A stretch of 64,000 nucleotides of DNA, from positions 367,406 to 431,405 of the forward strand of contig NW_020653200.1 in assembly GCF_003589595.1 (NCBI RefSeq). The letters run 5' to 3'. The notes beneath the pieces were generated by a model. The model saw only the letters and a list, made by a program, of their open reading frames with translations, made no database searches and had not been told where the DNA came from. The first letter of the stretch is position 1. Each line of letters opens with the position of its first letter. Below are positions 20,601-31,510 of this stretch, piece after piece. A program made the translations under genes and the position numbers. Source of the stretch: Hyposmocoma kahamanoa (taxonomy: Eukaryota; Arthropoda; Insecta; Lepidoptera; Cosmopterigidae).

Positions 20601-20662
<62 letters not shown>
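20601..20662 (+). repeat. (TATC)n microsatellite tail
   Basis: Uninterrupted tetranucleotide run right after AACATTTTATC, best read as the 3' tail of the retrotransposon just upstream. Confidence 0.9.
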
Positions 20663-20663
<1 letters not shown>

Positions 20664-20720
20664 ATGTCTCCCTGAAAACAATTTATATATATTTATAATA
20701 TATTTTTATTAATATATTTT

Positions 20721-20822
20721 TAACCGATTTCAAAAAAAAGGAGAGTTTCTTAACTCTGCATTTTTCGTAACTTATTCCGACATTTGGAAAGGGGGTACCT
20801 CGGTAGTTGTCCCATTCTACTG
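20721..20822 (+). repeat. Repeat D, 5' part
   Basis: Begins TAACCGATTTCAAAAAAAAG then GGTACCTCGGTAGTTGTCCC, matching the first half of the copies at 34247 and 62373. Confidence 0.65.
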
Positions 20823-20869
20823 TTCCACCTATAACCGCGATTGCGCATCCGGTTATTATATTGTATTCG

Positions 20870-20983
20870 TTCCGAATCCGAAACTATGCAAATCTAGATA
20901 ATTCGGACCCACTTCGGATGTCGCTTGTGCACTAAGTCCGATACGAATCCGAGAAAATATGGATATCGCTTCTACACCTAGAG
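20870..20983 (+). repeat. Repeat G, copy 3
   Basis: Contains TTCGGACCCACTTCGGATGT, TGCACTAAGTCCGATACGAA and CTACACCTAGAGATAA. It directly abuts the repeat D piece that follows. Confidence 0.6.
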
Positions 20984-21125
20984 ATAATCTCAGTACAGAG
21001 TACTAAAAAAACAGACGTCGAAAGTCATTCATCCCCTTTTACCACCCTTAGAAGTGGAATATTTTCTTCAAATTTAAATGGGATCACATCTCAGGTCAGA
21101 ACCTCCTCCTTTTTTAAAAGTCAGC
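20984..21125 (-). repeat. Repeat D, reverse
   Basis: Runs from ATAATCTCAGTACAGAGTAC through TCATTCATCCCC to ACCTCCTCCTTTTTT, covering most of the family on the minus strand. With 20721-20822 it forms an inverted pair around the repeat G copy. Confidence 0.7.
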
Positions 21126-22067
21126 TAAAAAGAAACATTTTTAAAAGATTGTTTATTTCACCCGAATACTGCGAAGCTAAAACGAAGGTTGCGATTTATA
21201 CACGATGCATTTAACGAAGTTATTAAATACGCAGTTAGTTTCTTACTTAATAGACAAATTCCTTAATTATACTCATTAATTATTAAATGAAGAGATAAAA
21301 ACTGGATATGCAGGTAATATTTAAATGTAATTAATATTCCCATTGTGTGTTAATCGTTTATGTGATGCAAATTTATTGTACTTACTTGCCTGCTACACAG
21401 CAAGCTTTATACGTATACGCAGTACACATAATAGTCGAGCCGATATTGGTACTGCTAGACTAGTTTACTTTAGTTGCTTCCATAGTATAATGTCCTACGG
21501 GATTCTCATGTGGGGTGAATTTACACCACATCAATTTTTATTCTCGCTTGTACTTTTACTTTGTGTGATTAAGTGATTATTGAAATTATTTTGGTTCTTC
21601 GTCGAATTAAAATAATTTAATAACACAATTAGTTGTTATTGTGAATTTAATGTCAACAATAGAATGAAATATACCAACGGATTTATTTTACATAAATATG
21701 TAATGTGCGACAAGTCGCTTTTTTGAACGTGTCATGATTAGTTTTTTCAATCCATCGTCAACTCAAATTTCAAAAACCTTCTCCACGCTATCGTGCAAAA
21801 AACGCTTTTGCGCGCAGATTTCTAAGGAGAAAGAAAGTCTTTCCGAGCTAGTGAGATGAAAACATAATGTTATCCCCACAAATCTTATTGTAAAAATATA
21901 TACAGTTAGGAACTGTATGTTTTTATAGGAGTATATATTAAGATTGTCATATGCTAAGTTTAAAACTTACATTATAAAAGTATTAAAATTTCAATTGAAA
22001 GATCATATTACAAATTAAGACGACATATGTCTAGATTCCACAAAAATATGATTTAAAGTGTGTTCCA
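21126..22067. other. Unassigned A+T-rich stretch
   Basis: Nothing recognised. A 77-codon frame at 21343-21576 lacks supporting signals. Confidence 0.4.
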
Positions 22068-22195
22068 TGGCATTTAAGTTTATTTGAAATCCATAGAGTT
22101 TCTTGCTCGTTCTTCTCAGGGAAGTCAGCACAGTGAACAAGCAGTAGCTTAAAAATTACAATTTACGGAATAAAGGTTTATTTGACTTTGACAAA
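22068..22195 (+). mobile_element. 3' end of a Jockey-like non-LTR element
   Basis: GAGTTTCTTGCTCGTTCTTC, CAGCACAGTGAACAAGCAGTAG and AATAAAGGTTTATTTGACTTTGAC follow the layout of common lepidopteran Jockey-like 3' UTRs. The same block occurs at 28840-28990. No coding part remains here. Confidence 0.6.
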
Positions 22196-22439
22196 AATAT
22201 ATTATAAAGAAATATATAAAAATATTTTTATAAAGAATTCAAAGAGAAAGATAAAACAACGTAAAGAAACATTGATTAAAATTTTTCATCGCAAACATTC
22301 GACATACGTTTATTGAGTTCAAATTTCTTCCAGTAAAAATAGGACGTCAGAACGGAAAATACAGAAACACGTATACACTTGCAATGTTGTCTTGTACATG
22401 CTCATTTTAAATTCTGTAAACTTACCTAAAGGTTTAGAT

Positions 22440-23100
22440 TAACGTGGAATCTACCATTGAAACCACGGTGATTACTAATTATGTGTTAATCTTTGACAAT
22501 GTCACCGTTTAAACCATTTTTTCGACTAATTATACGTATGCTAAACGACTTACTTACTTTTGACTAATTATTATTGCAAACACTGAGGTCATAATTCTTG
22601 TTAAATGTTTGACAGATTATTTAGATACAAATTAGTCAAAGTTGTGACAGAAAAGAGAAGATATTTGATAGACAATTAATTAATCGCAACAATAAACAAC
22701 TAATTCTATGTCAAATTTTTGATAGATTTGAAGAATCACTGAGCGTGATCGTGAGCGTGATTGAGCGTGAGCGTGATTGAGCGTGAGCGTGAATCATCTG
22801 TGAAATTTTTGACGAAAAGAGAAAACTATCAACAGGTAATTAGTAGAAAGACTAAGCCATTTAATTTCTGTCAAATGTTTCGCAGATAATTTGCCGAAAC
22901 ACTGAGCTACTAATTCTTTATCAAATTTCTGATAAGTTAGGAGAATTTCTCAGCTACTAATTAATAAAAATTTTGACATCAAAAAGAATACTATTGACAG
23001 ATAATTAGTAGAAACACTGAGCCTAAAAGATAGCTGCCTTTCACGATCAACTGGTGGATTATTAATCTGTCAATGAATTTTTTATGAGAACGGAGAGATT
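22440..23100. repeat. Degenerate tandem array, units of about 50-66 bp
   Basis: The string (A)CACTGAG or a close variant recurs at about 22581, 22738, 22851, 22901, 22949 and 23015. It alternates with CTAATTCT, TGTCAAATTTTTGA and GACAGATAATTAG. Units have an internal inverted character (CTAATT/AATTAG). Copies are strongly diverged, so this is an old array or a set of foldback units. Confidence 0.6.
22741..22793 (+). repeat. GAGCGTGA minisatellite
   Basis: GAGCGTGATC GTGAGCGTGA then near-identical TTGAGCGTGAGCGTGA units expand one point inside the larger array. Units are close to identical, so this expansion is younger than the array. Confidence 0.85.
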
Positions 23101-23624
23101 TCTCGCGAAAAGTGCTCGAAACAAGTTTTTTAACTATTTGCTGATTTTAAATAATCGCAATTGTACGATTACCTCACAGTTGTGCAAGTACATAAAACCA
23201 TTTTTATTAAAAAAAAAGCAAATTGAAAATGTAAATTTTGGTTAACCTCGTACAATCCATCTTTCTTACTCAAATATTGACTACGAACATTAAAAGATTA
23301 ATTATGATAAAAAGCCTAACTTTCGTATTGTTGTTAATTCTTTATAAAATACAACATTTAAAATATTGTTTTATTTAAACCTAATAAATCCATTTCCATT
23401 TATCATCTGTTGAAAATAACTAAGTTGGAAACACTCAGACAGTTTTAAATATGAGTGTAATTAATATAGTAATTTAAGGTGTATATAGGAGGCACTTTGG
23501 AACAAACATCTCGAATAAAGAATAAAATGACTTTTCTCTGATGCATTTTTGTTTGACAACCGGTCAATAAACATACTTATGTCACGTGTAACGTTCTCAT
23601 GTTGACAAACTGACCTACAAGCTG
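23101..23624. other. Unassigned A+T-rich stretch
   Basis: Lies between the tandem array and the Harbinger-like element; no internal structure noted. Confidence 0.45.
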
Positions 23625-23627
23625 TTA

Positions 23628-24561
23628 GAGCGGTTACACGCGGTGACTATTAGCAGGGGTGCAAACGCGCGATTGCATCGCGGCACTAGCCATTTACAGG
23701 CGGTTGCATTGATTCAATTGATGCAATCGCGCATTTGCATCGATGTAGTCGCCTGTTTGCATGGCGATCGCATCGCTGCCGTTTGCATCGCGATTATATC
23801 GCGCGTATAATAGCGCGTGTGTGTAGAAGTAGACGATTAGTGACTGCATCGCTATACTAAAAATAATCTAGAATGATCCCTGTGAAAGTACATAAAAATC
23901 TACAAAATGTAACCTCGTCACGACGTGCACTAATTTAAATATTTCATAAACTATTTTTATAAGCGTCACTTTAAATGACTAGGTTTTGTTTAGTAAATAT
24001 GTTAAATTAAAATAAAAATAACACCAAATCAATATTTATTTGTTATAAATAAGCGACAAAACATTAGTTTTATACTACAGCCTGCAAAGGTTTACATTTG
24101 CTAGAGATGAGGTACATCGACAAAAAGTTTTCGATAGTTTAATTAAGAAATGTCAGGTGTGTACTCATTCTTCAAGTATGAATATTAATCGTTGGCAATG
24201 AATTGACATGCCAGTATTTTTTTTTTAAACCTGTAAATTAATGATATGATAAATGTTTTTTGAAATTTACTAAAATACCTATTGCAATTGTATTAATTGA
24301 ATTATAGTTGTGTGTTTTATGCGTTCAATATAATACTAAACACATTTCATACAAAACTATACATCGTTCAGAATACGTCAAAAATAAAACTATAACAGAG
24401 AGTTTTCTTTTCAAAAATTGAATACACTGAAAATCTATCGACATTATCTAATCCCTAGTTTGAGTTTGTCACAAGAGGTCGTCCTAGTTTGAGGTAAGTA
24501 TACTGCATCGCGATTTAATCGCTGCAGACGCGCTGCTAAACGTCTCCGTGTGTAACCGCTC
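23628..24561. mobile_element. PIF/Harbinger-like non-autonomous element
   Basis: Ends GAGCGGTTACACGCGG and CCGTGTGTAACCGCTC are inverted repeats with one difference over 16 bp. Three-base direct repeats TTA flank them (23625-23627, 24562-24564), as in PIF/Harbinger. About 150 bp of the left subterminal region and about 40 bp of the right are packed with GCATCGCG/CGCGATTGCATCG strings, possible transposase-binding arrays. The centre is A+T-rich without an ORF. Confidence 0.8.
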
Positions 24562-24885
24562 TTACTGATTTTCGCTGACTGTGTTGTTTGTTTTAGCCCA
24601 CAAATCTAAACCGCAACATTTAGTTGTTATTCAAAAATAATGTTCTGGTTTTTTGATTACATACTTTTCGTTGTAATGAACGAAATACTACTACATAATA
24701 AAAGAGAAAGTATGAAATAATATGTTTTTTTTTCCTAGCGCCAACCCGAGCGCAGTATTCGATAAAGTATACAGTATGGACGTGTTATTTATATATTTCT
24801 TTCTATTTTTTAATTGCTGCAAGTCATCAATCTTAACACACAAGTTCTTTTGATTGATTGCCTACTAGGAATTATCATCTGTGTT

Positions 24886-25465
24886 GTAAAAAGCCTTTGA
24901 TACCGTCTCCGTCCCAATTTTTGTAAGTAAACTTGAGAAAATTGAATCAGGGGAACACCACTAATTCTCCTTAAAGATTATTTTTCTGACAGGAAGCAAA
25001 GAGTCAAAATTGAACAGTATACTAGTGATGACATGGAAGTAACATACGGTGTTCCTCAAGGAAGCGTTTTGGCTCCTACACTATTCCTAGTTATATTAAC
25101 GACCTTTGTAACTTAAATGTAGAAAATGCGAACATCTGTGTTGTTTAAGAAAAAATAGTGGTTTGTGTTTGTAAAAATTGTGTATTGCCTAGCAAGATAT
25201 GTATTGCTTTGAATAAAAAAGTATACTACTATACGTCTTAAGCACTCCAGCGGCTTCATAACTTTCTCTCCAATGTGGCAGATTATTGTGGAGGTTTATT
25301 TTGCTATAACAACTGCTAAAGTTTACGTAATAATACAATCGGATAACCCATTTAAAACTGAACTAAAAAGTTTTCGTAGTACTCAATATTCCTCCAAGTT
25401 TAAAAGAAAGCGGTAATTATTTCAAGCTATCGAAGAAAACCGAGCTTAAAAGAATTTTAAAGTAA
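24886..25465 (+). pseudogene. Non-LTR reverse-transcriptase fragment, internally deleted
   Basis: Starts KAFDTVSVPIFVSKLEKI (motif A area), continues DYFSDRKQRVKIEQYTSDD and YGVPQGSVLAPTLFL (motif B), then loses the YADD region. A later patch (25375-25460) reads NIPPSLKESGNYFKLSKKTE then a stop, like the C-terminus of such elements. Frameshifts occur near 24950 and 25085. Its motif B differs from that of the 17.9-kb element, so it comes from a different family. Confidence 0.75.
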
Positions 25466-25763
25466 CTTAACATTAAATAAGTTGCATTTTTATTATACCA
25501 ACTACATATCTGCGAGTGTCATGGCTCACCGACTCTCGTCTTGACCGCACATTATTCTTGCTATTAGGCGGCCATTTTGGATAATTTATGCAATTTGTGG
25601 CTCAAACATAGATCAAAGAAAGAGCAAAGGGTGATGGTTACATAACGAGTTACAAACGAGTTCATAACACGCGAGCGTAAGACCTTAAATGCTTTATTTC
25701 CATTTTGTCTTAAATCGGCACACCTAGGCGCAAATGCGATTTTTTTGAAGTAAGCAACGTGTT

Positions 25764-26102
25764 ATAATTATTAACACTTACAAAGAAATCCTTCGATCCG
25801 GCCGGATTTGAACCGACATCTCCTAGCAAACCAAATAAACAGACGCAATGCTAAGCCACGGCACGAACCAGCGGACCTCACGAATAATTTTTCTATGTAC
25901 TTGTTGTCGGATCTTGGTATTTGGTTTTCAAGGACTTTTTGCCGTAGCGCCATCTATGAGAAATCCATGAAAATATTTCGTCACCCAGTTAGGTACCTGT
26001 ACAGCTACCAGCCCTGCTTGGAAATGTCGCTATTACCTGCAATTAAATTTTTGTTGAATGTTTTTATTGAAACACTTTTTAACTGACATTCCATAAAAAT
26101 GT
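25764..26102 (-). mobile_element. SINE-B with 16-bp target duplication
   Basis: tRNA-like head on the minus strand with B box GGTTCAAATCC and a disrupted A box. Flanking repeats AAGTAAGCAACGTGTT (25748-25763) and AAGTAAGCAATGTGTT (26103-26118) differ at one base. The order on the minus strand is A-end, B (AATAGCGACATTT ... ATAGATGGCGCTACG), C (tRNA-like head), ending TTAATAATTAT. Confidence 0.88.
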
Positions 26103-26173
26103 AAGTAAGCAATGTGTTTTATGTTTACCCAGTCGCCCGAGGTCGCTCGGAGAATATTATCCAACAATAAAGG

Positions 26174-26520
26174 TAATCAACATCATAATCGACAGCCTGA
26201 TGTCACCCACTGCTGTGTATAGGCCTCCGGAACAATGTGCCATTCACAACGGTCCTGTGCTAGCCACATCCATTGACTCCCCGAGACGCGCAGGTACTAT
26301 GTCGTCGATCCACCTTGCAACTGGGCGCCCGATGCTTCTTTGCTCATCCTCGGCCACCAATTAGTCAACGTCACGCTCCACGTTATCACCTCGCCTTGCT
26401 ATGTGACATGCACAACTCCATTTGAGTTCCATGATCCAAGTTTCAGCACTATGAATTCGGTCTACAAGGCTGATGCTGAGCATGGCGCGCTCCATGGCCC
26501 ACACTGCAATTATAATCTTA
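26174..26520 (-). pseudogene. RTE-type retrotransposon C-terminal fragment
   Basis: Minus-strand translation gives MERAMLSISLVDRI, then ELKWSCACHIARRGDN and, across a stop and frame change, RPVARWIDDI. This is the conserved tail of RTE-type ORFs in insects. The 3' end near 26174 carries the usual CAGGCTGTCG/ATTATGATG style tail. Dead copy. Confidence 0.8.
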
Positions 26521-26550
26521 TATTTCATTAACACTGTAAACATGGTTGCA

Positions 26551-26827
26551 ATTTTTTATGATACTAAGAGACGGGACGAACAAGTCATGCATCTGGTGTT
26601 GAGTGACACGCCTGTCCATAGCAGGTATAGTGCCACACAGAGTTTTAAATCGCAAAAATCTGAGGGACAATGCCATTCCGCCTGTTATACTGAGTGACAT
26701 AAGTTGCCACGTCCAATGTGTCTGTAACTTCACCAGCACCCCTTCTAAAACCAAAACGCTTAATGCTCGCATTACTGCTTGGCGGTAGTAATAGGTAAAG
26801 TCACAAGTAGATCTACTGCTACTAAAT
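26551..26827 (+). repeat. Repeat C, long copy
   Basis: Head TTTTTTATGATACTAAGAGA, core CGCCTGTCCATAGCAG, and 3' block GCATTACTGCTTGGCGGTAG are present in order; the end reads ATCTACTGCTACTAAAT. Confidence 0.8.
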
Positions 26828-27095
26828 ACATGCACATTAAATGTCATAAGTATTTCATAAACATATAGAACCTTTTTTGTTGTGTGGCCCACACACAACA
26901 TAGTCACAAGACACGAGTTACTTGCCTAAAACATCCGTTACCCTTCAATCAGTGCCTAAAATTTTTTATGACATATTCATTGTCAACTGATGACGCAAGC
27001 GCAACGCTGACCAAAGTGTTTCGTATCCAAGTAACCACTTTAATATCGGTGAAATCAGGCCAAGAGAAGTTATTCAATATGTTCAACATGCACTA

Positions 27096-27324
27096 TAGCT
27101 TCTTGTTACAGAGTTTGTCCAAGGAAATAGTACCACTATACCTATTACTACCGCCAAGCAGTAATGTGAGTATTAGCGAACCTGTAGGCACATTCCATTT
27201 ATCAACGAAGTGGTAATGCCCCTCAGTTTTTTGCGATTTAAAGCTCTGAATGAAACTGCTGCTATTACGGTAGGTCTGTTGCTTACCACTATACAATTCG
27301 TTCGTCCCGTTACTTTTGTAATGT
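27096..27324 (-). repeat. Repeat C, reverse
   Basis: Reads backwards from the 3' block (GTCCAAGGAAATAGTACCAC, CGCCAAGCAGTAATG) to the head (CGTTCGTCCCGTTAC). The middle with ACATAAGTTGACAAG is largely lost. Confidence 0.75.
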
Positions 27325-28193
27325 GCTTAATTTTCTTAAAAGGAAAAAACATTCACTTTGATGAAATGCGATATATCGGAAGGGAACAACCCGATGACAT
27401 TGGTACTGCACTTGGCAACATACAATCCAACCTATTTAAGAAAGCAGGATTCGTGGTTAGTTCCACGCTGAATTACATAATCACAAAATTCATGTAATTC
27501 CAAGTACATAATTGGAAACAGACTAACACAATGCCATGATGTTGGAACAAACTTCTTAAGTAATTATAGCAGTAGTAAAATAACCTCGTAGATTTACGAA
27601 AGTTGGTATCTAAAAGGGACGACGGTATTCGTATACAGAAAACTCAAAAGTAGATACGGAACTTATCTCCTGCCAAGGATATCCAGCTTCGAACAAAAGA
27701 CGGCTTCGTGACAAGTCACGGCAGTTTTTTATCTCCTGACAATAACTAAACGCCCTGGCAATGTGTAAGAAGGCCAAATTGATATATATTATGACCGTGA
27801 GATGACAAAATGTGAATATATTTCATTCATAACTACATAAGTATATTTCCCCGGCCCGAAGTGGAAGACGCGAGACTTGCAGTGTATCTATATAGGTAAG
27901 TAGTTTTTTCTATTGAGCTTATTTTAAAATTATTATTACATAGGCGAGAGAAAACTTTCCCTAATTGTTTAATATCATTTCCAAACTCTTCTTTGATTTT
28001 ATATAATATGAGAAATCTGCAAGCCTTAATTATGGGTGAAATAATTGGAATTTAGCGTAACATCGGTGAAAAAAAAAACCGTGGTAGCCTAACTGTTTGA
28101 CCTATCGCCTTTCAAGGCCCTCTGCGTTTCTTGCAATTTATATGTGAAATTTACCATGTGCTTTTCGGTGAAGCAAAACGTCTTGATGAAACA
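27325..28193. other. Unassigned stretch
   Basis: A 95-codon frame at 27210-27497 starts inside repeat C and has no domain. The pair ACGAAATTCATG-like strings near 27470-27500 form only a short hairpin. Confidence 0.35.
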
Positions 28194-28416
28194 TAATAAT
28201 AATAATAATAATAACGCACACACTCAACATAGCCCCGCACTAGGGAAACCCTGTGTCGCGGGTGCCATGGACACACACATAAACAACCACAAATTACACC
28301 CAAACTCACGAGAGAAATAAATGTAGGTCATACAAATATTTCGCCCGGCCCGGGAATCGAACCTGGGACCTCTGCGTGGCAGTCCGGCATGGTAACCGTT
28401 CGGCCACGGAGGCAGT
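28194..28416 (-). mobile_element. SINE-A, full length
   Basis: (ATT)n tail of about 18 bp at the left, intact body, B box GGTTCGATTCC and A box GGCCGAACGG at the right. One of the best-preserved copies. Confidence 0.94.
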
Positions 28417-28469
28417 TTTCTTCGTGCAGAAACCTGCACGTTGAAGAAGGTTCACAACTCTCGGAAAAC

Positions 28470-28578
28470 GTGTGAAGTCCCCAACCTGCGTGATGGACTA
28501 TGGCCTAATCCCTCGTCTGATAGGAGACCCGTGCTCAGAAGTGGGACGTATAAATGGGTTGATGATGATAATGATTAA
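28470..28578 (+). mobile_element. RTE-type 3' end
   Basis: GATGGACTATGGCCTAATCC, GATAGGAGACCCGTGCTC and a GGGTTGATGATGATAATGA tail match the usual 3' terminus of lepidopteran RTE elements. No coding part is attached. Confidence 0.7.
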
Positions 28579-28639
28579 CGTCAGTGGAAAATTAGGAGCC
28601 ACTCTAGGAAAAATCTGTGCGGAAGGACAAGGTAAATGG

Positions 28640-28990
28640 AAGATACAATAGAACAAACAATGCAGCAATGTATAAGTTTCTATAATAAGATTCCGGTTGA
28701 TATTCAAAATTTGTCATTTACGAGGCTTAAAACTACAGTTAAACAAAAACAAGACAAGAGTACGTGGTAGTGATCCGTTTGGCTCTTGCAGGTAGTCTCA
28801 ATCTTCAATGTTTTAAATAAATACTGTAAATGTTAAATATATTCAAATGTCAAAGAGTAACCCCTAGAGTTTCTTGCTCATTCTTTTCAGTGGACTCTGC
28901 TTTTCCAATGAGCAGTAGAGTTTAATTAATATGATGATTTCAATTGTAATTTGCTTACCTGTGACAATACAGATGATTTGAATTTAAATT
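28640..28990 (+). pseudogene. Jockey-like ORF2 C-terminus and 3' UTR
   Basis: A short frame reads MYKFYNKIPVDIQNLSFTRL then KTTVKQKQDKSTW and a stop, matching the last residues of Jockey-like ORF2 proteins. The 3' UTR follows with GAGTTTCTTGCTCATTCTTT and ATGAGCAGTAGAGTTTAATT, also found at 22068-22195. It is strongly 5'-truncated. Confidence 0.7.
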
Positions 28991-29317
28991 TAGCAATATA
29001 GCAAATAGCACGACTTCCCAAAATACTTTCAAAAGAATCAAAATAATATAGAATTATCCAACAGACATCGATTTCTAAACCCATAAACGTCCTAAGTGTG
29101 TCAAGCCCTGCGTTCGTGTACGTTTCTTTCCTTTATGCCAAGCGCTTAGAGGTGACACGCAAACTTTTTGTCGTTCATTGTGTCCTCTAGCAATCGACCG
29201 TATCGATTGTAAATCTCGTTTGACGGATAATAAGCTGTAGTATCGGGGACATTCTATACACAGACAATCCAAACAAATATCATAGTATAAGACAACTACG
29301 GTAACTCGATACAAAAG
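28991..29317. other. Unassigned stretch
   Basis: Sits between the Jockey-like tail and a reverse repeat C copy; nothing recognised. Confidence 0.45.
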
Positions 29318-29595
29318 TAGCACAGCACTCCGGGTTAAACAGTTCGTCCAGGGAATTCTGCCACCTTGCCTATTGCTGCCGCCAAGCAGGAATATAAGCA
29401 TTACTGCGTTTTGGTTTTTAAGGGTAAGGGTACTGGTAAAATGACAGGCACATGAGACTTACCAACCTAAGTTTCAGGGTAACGGGCGCAGTGGCAATGC
29501 CCCTCAGATCTTTGTGTTCTAAAGCTTTGCGTGACACGCTTACCATCAGACGCACGACCTTGTTCGTCCGTTCATTTGATATCACATAAAAAAAG
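29318..29595 (-). repeat. Repeat C, near-complete reverse copy
   Basis: Runs from the 3' block (CAGTTCGTCCAGGGAATTCT, GCCGCCAAGCAGGAAT) through TAAGGGTAAGGGTACTGG to the head (GATATCACATAAAAAAAG). Confidence 0.8.
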
Positions 29596-30346
29596 CACGG
29601 CTTGTATGTGTACACGGACGCAAACATTCTCATAATCTCGCGGTGCACTCGAATTGTAGACCTCGGGCAGTTGCACTCGCAATTCATTGTAGAATAGAAG
29701 CGGTCGTTCGGTATGACATGACATCAAATAGTAGACCAGTTTATTGTTGTTTGTCGTAGTTTCAACACCTGTACCTCAAATTCAGAATTTTTCAGCATCA
29801 AAACACCTATCCACGGTTCTGGTATACCAATACAATAATAGGGTCAATACATAAGTATCTATTGCATTTAACAAACGTTATTTCAATATAGCATGAAAAT
29901 ATTGTGAAGAACACCTTATACCTACCTTGAAAATTACCCAACTTCAAGGTCTGCGTTTATAGCAATATAATTTGAATATAAAATCTCTACAATTTATAGT
30001 CCATTTGGCTTAACTCTCTGTCGCAATGGATAACATAGATAATAATAGACAAACATAACAGATCGCAAAACTGCTTGCAACCGCAGAATTTGCATGACTA
30101 CGCAATGCAATTCTCATTTCAAAATGTGATGGCAGACGCAAAGCAATTCGCTCCAATCCAGTCTGAAATCAATCTATATTTTATCGCTTTTTGATATCAC
30201 ATATCATCAGCTAAACGTTCGGGAACGAGTGATGTGACATTTAATGTTTACGATGTAGTGATAAAGTTCTAACTAGTTGTGGCAACACTTCTATCTCGAT
30301 ACACTGCATCACACAATTTTCGAACGGATTTAGAAAAATATATTAT
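29596..30346. other. Unassigned A+T-rich stretch
   Basis: No repeat, frame or hairpin of note. Confidence 0.45.
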
Positions 30347-30467
30347 ATCAAGTTCCGGGACGACTAGTCTCGCGCCTGGCGGCAAGCCTGTCCGTAACAG
30401 TTGCAGTGCCACTCAGAGCTTTGACTCACAAAGTTTTGAGGCGCATTGCCACTGCGCCCATCACTTT
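30347..30467 (+). repeat. Repeat C, 5' half
   Basis: GGGACGACTAGTCTCGCGCC, CCGTAACAGTTGCAGTGCCA and ACTGCGCCCATCACT; truncated before the ACATAAGTTG block. Confidence 0.75.
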
Positions 30468-30539
30468 CAAAATAATTCAATTATTATAACACAATGCGAA
30501 GAAATGCACAAATCTAGGTAAATAGGGTATGGGCAGGTA

Positions 30540-30715
30540 ATATTTATCGGGTCATCATCATCAGTATCTCCCCTTGAGCACGCCAACTCTCCCGGTCTTG
30601 TGCCGCTTGCATCAGATATGACCTCTAAAAGGCTGTTGGCACTGTTTGAAGATGGTGACATAAAAACCATCATCCTGCCGGCGCCCGATAACATTATCAA
30701 AACATCAGTGCAGCA
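30540..30715 (-). repeat. Possible retroelement 3' remnant
   Basis: TCATCATCATCAGTATCTCC followed by ACGCCAACTCTCCCGGTC is reminiscent of RTE-type 3' sequence read in reverse, but no coding motif confirms it. Confidence 0.25.
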
Positions 30716-30727
30716 CGAATGTATTCA

Positions 30728-30900
30728 ACTGCCTCCGTGCCCGAACGTTTACCATGCCGGACTGCCACGCAGAGGTCCCAGGTTCAATTCCCGGGCCGGG
30801 AGAAATATTTGTATGGCCTACTTTTATTTCTCTCGTGAGAGTCCATGGTACCCGCGACACAGGGTGTCTCTAGTGAGGGGCTATGTTGAGTGGGTGCGTT
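30728..30900 (+). mobile_element. SINE-A, internally deleted
   Basis: Head intact except CGTGCCCGAACGT in the A box; B box GGTTCAATTCC. About 40 bp between TTTCTCTCGTGAG and GTCCATGG are missing. Confidence 0.9.
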
Positions 30901-30999
30901 AAAAATGTTGTAAAAAATGTTGTATTCTTGGGTCATAAAAATCCTTCCACTGCTGTTCACTGGTTGCTTTGTTAATTTGAATAAGAAAAGTACTAAACC

Positions 31000-31248
31000 T
31001 AAAAAGTCGTTGAAAAACCAAGTACAAAGACACGACGCAAGCACAGAAAAATTCGTGAGGTCCGTTGGTTCGTTTCGTGGCTTAGTTGGTATAGCGTCTG
31101 GCACGGTATGCAAGAAGACGTCGGTTCGAATCCGACCGGATCGAAGGAATTTTTTCTGAGTGTTCGATCTTTGTATTAATAATTATAACAAACTCGTGGA
31201 GTAATTTCACAAAAAATAATTGAATATCAATTCAATAAAAATTTAATT
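31000..31248 (+). mobile_element. SINE-B, permuted copy with 13-bp target duplication
   Basis: Perfect direct repeats AAAGTACTAAACC (30987-30999 and 31249-31261) bracket it. It starts at AAAAAGTCGTTGAAA and contains the tRNA-like head with A box TGGCTTAGTTGG and B box GGTTCGAATCC. It then continues past TTAATAATTATAA directly into CAAACTCGTGGAGTAATTTC and ends AAAATTTAATT. In segment terms it is C followed by A, unlike the B-C copies. Confidence 0.88.
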
Positions 31249-31352
31249 AAAGTACTAAACCCTTTGAGCTATACACATATGAGGGTTCAGGAGAATATTG
31301 CTAGCGTGATTCGAGAATTTCACATAATGTTACTAAAGCCATCTAGTATTAA

Positions 31353-31510
31353 TATAATCTCAGTACAAAGTACTAAAAAGCCGACCTTCAAAAGTCATTC
31401 ATCCCCTAGTTTGCTACCCTTAGAGGTGGAATATTTTCTTCAAATTTAAATAGGACCACTACTAAGATACCCTCTTTCCAACAAAAAAAGAACCATCAAA
31501 ATCAGTTCAC
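31353..31510 (-). repeat. Repeat D, reverse
   Basis: ATAATCTCAGTACAAAGTAC, TCATTCATCCCCTAGTTTGC and AACAAAAAAAGAACCATCAA in order. Confidence 0.75.

Larger units (their letters stand above)
17890..20662 (+). mobile_element. Non-LTR retrotransposon (Jockey/CR1-type), 5'-truncated
   Basis: The largest element in the window. Its coding part starts after the endonuclease domain, so it is 5'-truncated as expected of target-primed reverse transcription. The frame runs through linker, reverse transcriptase and C-terminal region to about 20004. A 3' UTR of about 600 bp follows, with a short RTE-like string (ATCATCATCATCAGCC) at 20087. It ends in a (TATC)n run, a microsatellite tail typical of several non-LTR clades. 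No target duplication was found. Confidence 0.85.

Noticed and set aside
20601..20662. Independent microsatellite locus
   Set aside because: Position directly after the retrotransposon 3' UTR makes it more likely the element's own tail.
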